In this document: positions 58,580 to 64,000 of the stretch, in pieces | Layout of the letters: every line of letters begins with the position of its first letter | Position numbering within the stretch: the first letter of the stretch is position 1 | Source of the DNA: an uncultured Collinsella sp. | GTDB lineage: Bacteria > Actinomycetota > Coriobacteriia > Coriobacteriales > Coriobacteriaceae | Assembly (NCBI GenBank): GCA_902470905.1 | Contig: CABRIC010000005.1 | Location: 3,560-67,559 of the forward strand | Length of the DNA: 64,000 nt | Reading direction: 5' to 3' | Made by a program: the position numbers and the translations under genes | Notes under the pieces: model-generated | Told to the model about the DNA's origin: nothing | Databases searched by the model: none | The model's input: the letters and a program-made list of their open reading frames with translations, nothing else

Positions 58580-60768
58580 GTTCGACCCTGGTTCCAGAAC
58601 TGGGTACCGATGTAGCCGCACGTACGACGGGCGACGTTCATCTTCTCCTGATCGCGGTTGCCGCAGTTAGGGCACTCCCACACCAGCTTGCCGTCATCCT
58701 CGACAATCTTGATCTCACCGTCGTAGCCGCACACCTGGCAGTAGTCGCTCTTGGTGTTGAGCTCGGCGTACATGATGTTGTCGTAGATGTACTGCATCAC
58801 GCGAATGACAGCCTTGAGGTTGTCCTGCATGTTGGGAACCTCGACGTAGGAGATGGCACCGCCCGGCGAAAGCTGCTGGAACATGCCCTCGAACTTGAGC
58901 TTGTCGAATGCGTCGATCTCCTCGGACACGTGGACGTGGTAGCTGTTGGTGATGTAGCCCTTGTCCGTCACGCCCGGGATGATGCCAAAACGACGCTGCA
59001 GGCACTTGGCGAACTTGTAGGTCGTCGACTCAAGCGGGGTACCGTACAGCGAGAAGTCAATATCGCTTTCGGCCTTCCACTCGGCGCACTTGTCGTTCAT
59101 GCGCTGCATGACGGCCATGGCAAACGGCGTACCCTCCTTCTCGGTGTGGCTGTGGCCCGTCATGTACTTGACGCACTCGTACAGGCCGGCATAACCCAGA
59201 CTAATGGTGGAGTAACCGCCCACGAGCAGCTTGTCGATCGTCTCGCCCTTCTTCAGACGAGCGAGGGCGCCGTACTGCCACAGAATCGGTGCGGCGTCAG
59301 AAAGCGTACCCATCAGGCGCTCATGACGGCACAGCAGGGCACGGTGGCACAGCTCAAGGCGCTCGTCGAAGATCTTCCAGAACTTATCCATATCCTGGTG
59401 CGAGCTCAGCGCGACATCGGGCAGGTTGATGGTCACGACGCCCTGGTTAAAGCGACCATAGTACTTGGGCTTGTTCGGGTCGTAGTTCAGCGCGTTGGCA
59501 ACGTTGTTAAAGCCGTTGCCCGAGCGGTCGGGCGTCAAGAAGCTGCGGCAGCCCATGCAGGTATAGCAGTCGCCGTTACCCGCGGTCTCGCCCTTCGACA
59601 GCTTGAGCTCGCGCATCTTTTTCTCGGAGATGTAATCGGGCACCATACGCTTGGCAGTGCACTTGGCAGCCAGCTGGGTCAGGTAGAAGTACGGGGAATC
59701 CTCGTGAACGTTATCGTCCTCGAGTACATAGATAAGCTTGGGGAATGCCGGGGTGATCCATACGCCGGCCTCGTTCTTAACGCCCTCGTAGCGCTGGCGA
59801 AGCGTCTCCTCCACGATCATGGCAAGGTCGTGCTTCTCCTGAGGCGTACGGGCCTCGTTAAGATACATAAAGACCGTCACGAACGGCGCCTGGCCGTTGG
59901 TGGTCATAAGGGTCACGACCTGATACTGAATCGTCTGAACGCCGCGACGGATCTCGTCACGCAGGCGATCCTCAACAACCTCGCGGACCTTTTCGGGAGA
60001 TGCGGAAACGCCGAGCTCCTCGAGCTCGCGAGCGACCTCGCCGCGAATCTTTTGACGACTCACCTCAACGAACGGGGCGAGATGGGTCAGCGAAATAGAC
60101 TGGCCGCCGTACTGGGAGGAAGCAACCTGGGCGATGATCTGCGTCGCGATGTTGCAGGCGGTCGAGAAGCTGTGCGGCTTCTCAATCAGCGTACCCGAGA
60201 TAACAGTACCGTTCTGGAGCATATCCTCCAGGTTCACCAGGTCGCAGTTATGCATGTGCTGGGCAAAGTAGTCCGAATCATGGAAGTGAATCAGACCCTC
60301 ATTGTGAGCATCCACAATCTCCTGGGGCAGCAGCACACGCTGAGTCAGGTCCTTGGAGATCTCGCCGGCCATGTAGTCACGCTGAACGGAATTGACGGTC
60401 GGGTTCTTGTTGGAGTTCTCCTGCTTGACCTCTTCGTTGTTGCACTCAATCAGCGACAGAATCTTGTCGTCGGTCGTGTTCTTCTGGCGCTTCAGGCTCT
60501 GAACATAGCGATAGATGATGTAATGGCGAGCGACCTCGTAGCAGTCGAGACGCATGATCTCGTCCTCGACCAGATCCTGAATCTCCTCGACCGACACGGT
60601 GTGGCCCGCGTTCTCGCATGCCTCGGCGACGTTTTGTGCCGCGTAAACCACCTGGCGGTCGGTAAGACGAGAGCTCTCCTCGACCTCCAAGTTTGCGGCG
60701 CGGATGGCATTGACGATCTTATCGATGTCAAAGACAACCTCGGTGCCGCTGCGCTTGATGATCTTCAT
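58546..60768 (-). CDS. nrdD: Anaerobic ribonucleoside-triphosphate reductase (class III)
   Basis: NrdD reduces ribonucleoside triphosphates without oxygen. The 740-residue protein has an N-terminal ATP-cone (about 1-95; MKIIKRSGTEVVFDIDKIVN, read as KIIKRSGTEVVFD), the active-site region with CYTCMGCRSFLTPDR near residue 395, and a C-terminal zinc site (CQVCGYDGE and CPNCGNRDQ near 675-700). The glycyl radical motif is RRTCGYIGTQFWNQGR near 717. AGAGG precedes ATG 60768. NrdR-like boxes lie about 230-270 bases upstream. It is co-oriented with nrdG downstream. Confidence 0.95.
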   Translation of the reverse strand: MKIIKRSGTEVVFDIDKIVNAIRAANLEVEESSRLTDRQVVYAAQNVAEACENAGHTVSVEEIQDLVEDEIMRLDCYEVARHYIIYRYVQSLKRQKNTTDDKILSLIECNNEEVKQENSNKNPTVNSVQRDYMAGEISKDLTQRVLLPQEIVDAHNEGLIHFHDSDYFAQHMHNCDLVNLEDMLQNGTVISGTLIEKPHSFSTACNIATQIIAQVASSQYGGQSISLTHLAPFVEVSRQKIRGEVARELEELGVSASPEKVREVVEDRLRDEIRRGVQTIQYQVVTLMTTNGQAPFVTVFMYLNEARTPQEKHDLAMIVEETLRQRYEGVKNEAGVWITPAFPKLIYVLEDDNVHEDSPYFYLTQLAAKCTAKRMVPDYISEKKMRELKLSKGETAGNGDCYTCMGCRSFLTPDRSGNGFNNVANALNYDPNKPKYYGRFNQGVVTINLPDVALSSHQDMDKFWKIFDERLELCHRALLCRHERLMGTLSDAAPILWQYGALARLKKGETIDKLLVGGYSTISLGYAGLYECVKYMTGHSHTEKEGTPFAMAVMQRMNDKCAEWKAESDIDFSLYGTPLESTTYKFAKCLQRRFGIIPGVTDKGYITNSYHVHVSEEIDAFDKLKFEGMFQQLSPGGAISYVEVPNMQDNLKAVIRVMQYIYDNIMYAELNTKSDYCQVCGYDGEIKIVEDDGKLVWECPNCGNRDQEKMNVARRTCGYIGTQFWNQGRTEEIRDRVLHL

Positions 60769-61360
60769 CCTCTTGCCTCTTTCGCATCGTAGCCTCATCG
60801 CGCTTCAGAGCCAAACGATACCCGGCAGGGCTTGCCCCTGTCTTGCGGCGCCGTCGCGCAATCTGTGTTCTCGATAAACCATAAGCCTCCATGCGGACAT
60901 TCCCTGGAGCCGATCAAGCGGCTCAAGGACACGTTCAAAAGAGGCAGTTAAGGTCTTCGTTCTCTGTCCGCCATCTATCATACGACAAAGACGCATCTAT
61001 ATCCTGTATTCTTTTTTTAGGTCAAACACAACATATAGTGTTTCAGCAGGTCAAAGCAATTAGTCATTTTGCAGACGCATTAAAAATGAGGGGTTCTTGG
61101 CAAGTCGGTAAAACGTTACCAACACGGCTACCTGCATAGCAGTTATAAAACCCCCTTAGTCAAGCCGCTGACAAATCCTACCAAAACCAAGCCGCTCACG
61201 CCAAAAGAATCCAAAAGATTGTGCTTGACCAACATGTTGCGGTCACGATCGGCCAGGACGTATGCAATCTGCCGGCACCTCTACGGGACGCGAAGACCAT
61301 CGCGTACAGACCTTGGATCAATATTTGGTGGCTTATTTGGCGGCGTGCTTGGTGGCAAAA
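60769..61360. other. Intergenic stretch between nrdD and the tRNA genes
   Basis: No credible coding frame is visible in these roughly 590 bases. The left half holds the nrdD leader and NrdR-like boxes (60992-61041). The right half (61140-61360) shows only short reading frames and a run of three TTGGYGGC octamers at 12-base spacing (61325-61356). Confidence 0.5.
60992..61041 (-). promoter_or_regulatory. NrdR-box-like sites upstream of nrdD
   Basis: ACACAACATATAGTGT (61026-61041) closely fits the NrdR consensus ACACwATATAwGTGT. A weaker partner lies at 60992-61007. Start-to-start distance is 34 bases, slightly more than the usual three helical turns. Confidence 0.5.
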
Positions 61361-61393
61361 CAAAAACAGCCCAGAGGACATAGCCTCTGAGCT
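61361..61393 (-). terminator. Terminator of the tRNA-Gly/tRNA-Val operon
   Basis: The minus-strand stem AGCTCAGAGG/CCTCTGGGCT is followed by GTTTTTG, ten bases after tRNA-Val. Confidence 0.75.
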
Positions 61394-61402
61394 GCGAACA
61401 TT

Positions 61403-61477
61403 TGGTGGGCGTTAGAAGATTTGAACTTCTGACCTCTTCCGTGTCAGGGAAGCGCTCTCCCCCTGAGCTAAACGCCC
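61403..61477 (-). tRNA. tRNA-Val (GAC)
   Basis: The 75-base cloverleaf has acceptor GGGCGTT/AACGCCC, D-arm GCTC/GAGC, anticodon stem CTTCC/GGAAG with loop CTGACAC (anticodon GAC), T-loop TTCAAAT, and an encoded CCA. Confidence 0.95.
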
Positions 61478-61480
61478 AAA

Positions 61481-61556
61481 TGGAGCGGACAACGGGGCTC
61501 GAACCCGCGACCCCAACCTTGGCAAGGTTGTGCTCTACCAACTGAGCCATGTCCGC
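61481..61556 (-). tRNA. tRNA-Gly (GCC)
   Basis: The 76-base cloverleaf has acceptor GCGGACA/TGTCCGC, discriminator T, anticodon loop TTGCCAA (anticodon GCC), T-arm GCGGG-TTCGAGC-CCCGT and an encoded CCA. It is four bases upstream of tRNA-Val in the same transcript. Confidence 0.95.
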
Positions 61557-61568
61557 CTGCGAGGATTT

Positions 61569-61597
61569 AATATACGGGATGATCCACCCAAATGCAA
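61569..61597 (-). promoter_or_regulatory. Promoter of the tRNA-Gly/tRNA-Val operon
   Basis: The minus-strand -35 TTGCAT (61592-61597) and -10 TATATT (61569-61574) are 17 bases apart, 12 bases before the tRNA-Gly 5' end. Confidence 0.7.
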
Positions 61598-61688
61598 GAA
61601 CTTTTTTTAAAAAGTTTTGCGACGCTCTCGCGAGGGCATCAGTCGTCACGAAAGGCGTGGACAAACGCAGGCTCGCAGCGAGATGCCC

Positions 61689-63422
61689 CTACATCTCACC
61701 GAGCATGATCCAGGCAGAGCTGTCCTGCGTGAGCCTGCCGTCTGCAAGCGGTGATGAGGTGAGCAGGACCCTGCCCGCCGGCAGCTCCACGGGTGCTGCA
61801 CCGAAGTTCGTCACACACGCCCAGCCGTTATCGCGGCGATAGGCGATGACGCCGCCCTCAGCGCCCTCGGCACCATCCGCAAGACCGGTGCGCCCGTCAA
61901 GATCGAGCCACGCAAGATCGTTGGCGCACCCGCGCAGCTTGCGCCGCAGCCAGAGGGCGTCACGATAGAGCGCAAGCATCGATGTCGGGTCCACTTCTTC
62001 CCTATCGGCAGCATAATCGGAAAACCATGCAGGCTGCGGCAGATGGGGCGCTGCATCGGCGTCTGCCGGCGAAAACCCAAACGATCCGCCATGCGCGGGA
62101 TCGTCCGCCGCCACCCACGGCAGGGGCACACGACAGCCGTCGCGCCCCTTCTCACGCTTCGGTCCGTGCGTATTGGTCGCAGTAGGGTCTTCGAGTGCAG
62201 CCCACGGGATATCAGCCACCTCAAAAAGGCCGAGCTCCTCACCCTGATACACGTATGCCGAGCCCGGAAGCGCCAGTTCAAGCAAAAGGGCCGCCCGCGC
62301 GCGGCGCTCGCCGAGTTCACGGTCCTCGTCATAAGACGACCCGTCGCGCAAGAGCCAGTCGAGCGCAATCTGGTGGTAGCGCGTCGCCTTGATTTGCGGC
62401 AGGGCATAGCGTGTCGCCACGCGCGGCACGTCGTGGTTGGAGAGTACCCAGGTCGAGGCGGAATCGGATTCGACGGCTGCCTTCAAGCCCTTCTCGATTG
62501 CAGTGTGCATGTCATCATAGGTCCAAGTGGCCTTGGCAAACTCAAAGTTGAATGTCTGGCCAAGCTCGCTGGGACGCGCGTAGAGATACTGGCGCTCGGG
62601 CAGCACCCACGCCTCGGCAACGGCACTGCGCGGCGGATTATAGCGGTCGAACACGCGGCGCCACTCTCGATAGATCTCGTGGACCTCATTGCGGTCCCAC
62701 AGCGGATGGGTGCCGTCGTCAACCATGTCATCGCCCTCGGCGAGATGCCACCGGTCGAGGTCATCGCGGTCGAGATCCTTGGCGAGACCCTGCGCCACAT
62801 CAATGCGAAAGCCGTCGACGCCTCGATCGCTCCAAAACGCCAGGACGTCGCAAAAGAGCGCGTGAACCTCAGGGCATGACCAGTCAAAGTCCGGCTGCTC
62901 GGGCGTAAACATGTGCAGATACCACTGACCGTCCGCAACACGCGTCCATGCGGGGCCGCCAAAGTTGGCATTCCAATTGGTGGGAGGCAGCTCGCCATGC
63001 TCGCCGCGACCATCGCGGAAGATATAACGGGCGCGCTCGGGCGATCCGGGGCCGGCGGCAAGAGCGGCTTTGAACCAGGGGTGCTGGCTGGATGAATGGT
63101 TGGGCACGATGTCGACGATGACCTTGATGCCGCGCGCGTGAGCCGCAGCGATCATGTCATCGAAGTCGTCAAGCGAGCCGAGACGTGGATCGACATCGCA
63201 GTAGTCCGCCACATCATAGCCGCCATCGACAAGAGGCGATGGGTAAAACGGGCTCAGCCAGATGGCCTCGATACCCAGCCGCTCAAGATAGTCCATCTGC
63301 TGGGTAATGCCCGCGATATCGCCCAGACCCGAACCAGTCGAATCCTTAAACGAGCGCGGGTAGATCTGATAGATCGCGGCATCGGACATCCATGAGCGCG
63401 AAGAGGACTTTTCTGTAGCCAT
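61689..63422 (-). CDS. GH13 alpha-glucosidase (oligo-1,6-glucosidase-like)
   Basis: This 577-residue glycoside hydrolase of family 13 has IYQIYPRSFKDSTGSGLGDI near residue 17, VDIVPNHSSSQHPWF near 100, the nucleophile Asp in VDGFRIDVAQGLAKD near 200, the acid/base Glu in SAVAEAWVLPERQ near 262, and the third acid in WVLSNHDVPRVATRYA near 330. The VPNHSS form points to alpha-glucosidases that act on short maltose or isomaltose oligosaccharides. It has no signal peptide, so it acts inside the cell. The start at 63422 (MATEKSS) has GGGAG ten bases upstream; the open frame further upstream is repeat-derived. Confidence 0.88.
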   Translation of the reverse strand: MATEKSSSRSWMSDAAIYQIYPRSFKDSTGSGLGDIAGITQQMDYLERLGIEAIWLSPFYPSPLVDGGYDVADYCDVDPRLGSLDDFDDMIAAAHARGIKVIVDIVPNHSSSQHPWFKAALAAGPGSPERARYIFRDGRGEHGELPPTNWNANFGGPAWTRVADGQWYLHMFTPEQPDFDWSCPEVHALFCDVLAFWSDRGVDGFRIDVAQGLAKDLDRDDLDRWHLAEGDDMVDDGTHPLWDRNEVHEIYREWRRVFDRYNPPRSAVAEAWVLPERQYLYARPSELGQTFNFEFAKATWTYDDMHTAIEKGLKAAVESDSASTWVLSNHDVPRVATRYALPQIKATRYHQIALDWLLRDGSSYDEDRELGERRARAALLLELALPGSAYVYQGEELGLFEVADIPWAALEDPTATNTHGPKREKGRDGCRVPLPWVAADDPAHGGSFGFSPADADAAPHLPQPAWFSDYAADREEVDPTSMLALYRDALWLRRKLRGCANDLAWLDLDGRTGLADGAEGAEGGVIAYRRDNGWACVTNFGAAPVELPAGRVLLTSSPLADGRLTQDSSAWIMLGEM

Positions 63423-63612
63423 GGGATAAGTCTCCCTTGCAACGAGGTTTTGCGAGATGCCCACGATGATACGCCCAAAGCGGACATCCGCGGCAAACAA
63501 CGCCACAGCCACGACCCAAAATGCTCGACCCCTCTCGGGTTCAAGCCTCCTGGGACGAATCGACCGATTAGTGAAAAGAACGGAAGACCCACTTTCCCGG
63601 CCACGACAGTGA

Positions 63613-63712
63613 GCGGGCTCCGGGTGCCCCAGGTTGCCGAGAAAGAGGAGGGAAGCGTACTTTATGTACGCGACCGACGATTGAGGGGCAAGATGGGGTG
63701 TCCGGGGCCCGC
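63613..63712. repeat. 100-bp long imperfect hairpin
   Basis: The outer arms GCGGGCTCCGGGTGCCCCA and TGGGGTGTCCGGGGCCCGC are inverted, the middle closes at GCGTAC-tttat-GTACGC, and the intervening bases pair partly. It lies upstream of the GH13 gene with no coding content. Confidence 0.65.
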
Positions 63713-63723
63713 GCAGCGTCAAC

Positions 63724-63750
63724 AAAAAACGCGGTTCGTTAGAACCGCGT
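63724..63750 (-). terminator. Terminator after the tRNA-Gly 3' fragment
   Basis: The minus-strand stem ACGCGGTTC/GAACCGCGT is followed by TTTTTTG, nine bases after the tRNA fragment. Confidence 0.75.
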
Positions 63751-63758
63751 AAGATAGT

Positions 63759-63775
63759 TGGAGCGGACAACGGGG
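63759..63775 (-). pseudogene. 17-base tRNA-Gly 3' end fragment
   Basis: CCCCGTTGTCCGCTCCA on the minus strand is identical to the last 17 bases, including CCA, of tRNA-Gly(GCC). The rest of the tRNA is absent. It lies 170 bases downstream of the tRNA-Gly copy at 63946. Confidence 0.8.
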
Positions 63776-63906
63776 CGTCCGCGTATCCGCTTCGCGGATC
63801 CGCACCGGCTTCGGCCGCCTGCCGGCGACCTCGCCAGCTCGCTACAAACGCTCCGCGTTTGCTTAACGCTCGCTCCCTCTCGGGTTCGAGCCCAGGCGAT
63901 GGGTAC
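63776..63906. other. Highly structured non-coding segment between tRNA-Gly ends
   Basis: This segment contains a series of small hairpins on the minus strand (CAAACGC-gga-GCGTTTG, ATCCGC-gaa-GCGGAT, CCGGC/GCCGG) and an inverted T-arm-like sequence (GGGCTCGAACCC). The motif CCCTCTCGGGTTC-AGCC also occurs at about 63530. No coding frame is credible. Confidence 0.5.
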
Positions 63907-63938
63907 AAAAAAGCCCGGCTACCGTGGTAGTCGGGCTA
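63907..63938 (-). terminator. Terminator of the partial tRNA-Gly gene
   Basis: The minus-strand stem AGCCCGACTACC/GGTAGCCGGGCT is followed by TTTTTTG, eight bases after the tRNA 3' end. Confidence 0.8.
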
Positions 63939-63945
63939 TTACACT

Positions 63946-64000
63946 TGGAGCGGACAACGGGGCTCGAACCCGCGACCCCAACCTTGGCAAGGTTGTGCTC
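63946..64000 (-). tRNA. tRNA-Gly (GCC), second copy, cut by the window edge
   Basis: The 55 visible bases are identical to the corresponding part of tRNA-Gly at 61481-61556, from the encoded CCA through the anticodon loop TTGCCAA. The 5' part lies beyond base 64000. Confidence 0.9.

Noticed and set aside
58465..60792. 775-residue plus-strand frame
   Set aside because: It is the antisense shadow of nrdD, which has clear family motifs on the minus strand.
61325..61356. Three TTGGYGGC octamers at exact 12-base spacing as a regulatory array
   Set aside because: Too short and simple to support a function. It lies downstream of the tRNA operon terminator with no gene to control.
61281..61664. 127-residue minus-strand frame crossing both tRNA genes
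   Set aside because: It is the translation of tRNA-Gly, tRNA-Val and their terminator; the codons follow the tRNA sequence.
63423..63908. In-frame N-terminal extension of the GH13 enzyme by 162 codons
   Set aside because: It translates a long palindrome, terminators and a tRNA fragment. The family sequence and a ribosome site begin at 63422.
1..64000. CRISPR array, rRNA operon, prophage or insertion sequence gene
   Set aside because: No regularly spaced repeat-spacer pattern, rRNA-like sequence, transposase, integrase or phage structural gene was seen on either strand.

Overview
The window looks like chromosome of a gut Coriobacteriia member, most likely Collinsella. It is GC-rich, with short intergenic gaps, many GTG/TTG starts and AGGAGG-like ribosome sites. 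The gene content fits: anaerobic ribonucleotide reductase, lactate dehydrogenase, and fructoselysine degradation. The genus call is inference from gene content and style; no search was run. No CRISPR array, rRNA operon, integrase or transposase gene was seen.

Layout. 1-3.3 kb: lysine/diaminopimelate operon lysA-dapA-dapB-dapH, with lysA running in frame into dapA. 3.4-17.5 kb: nucleoid-associated protein, DUF2974 hydrolase, ldh, aminotransferase, nadE, two low-complexity proteins, ettA, an sdpIR-like pair, tcdA and tatD. 17.5-24.6 kb: a 229-bp inverted-repeat element, then a fructoselysine-type operon (kinase, deglycase, epimerase, amidohydrolase, YfcC transporter) and its GntR regulator. 24.7-27.1 kb: two HAD phosphatases and deoC. 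27.3-30.9 kb: an islet (unknown protein, ClpP-like protease, VirD4-like ATPase) bracketed by a remnant pgi tail with terminator and the intact pgi end. 30.9-37.3 kb: pgi, a truncated Fe-ADH-like gene, an SOS-type Y-family polymerase with YolD, a heavy-metal-binding protein, and DUF3793-flavodoxin.

37.3-51.9 kb: polar amino acid ABC transporter, nfo, a Gfo/Idh/MocA oxidoreductase flanked by two covarying 79-bp hairpins, a 4Fe-4S aldo/keto reductase, a ketopantoate-reductase-like gene, a secreted protein, metY with a cysteine-containing leader peptide facing a LysR gene, rnhA, a second oxidoreductase, acylphosphatase and fur. 51.9-58.1 kb: HAD phosphatase, ureE-like/slyD pair, M19 dipeptidase, YgjP-like peptidase, folB, HD hydrolase and folE. 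58-64 kb: nrdG and nrdD separated by large palindromes, tRNA-Val, tRNA-Gly, a GH13 alpha-glucosidase, and a fragmented tRNA-Gly region that runs off the window.

The most unusual theme is the number of long intergenic palindromes. Several sit beside single accessory genes, and two preserve pairing by compensatory change. The strongest candidate for an undescribed system is the islet at the 3' end of pgi.
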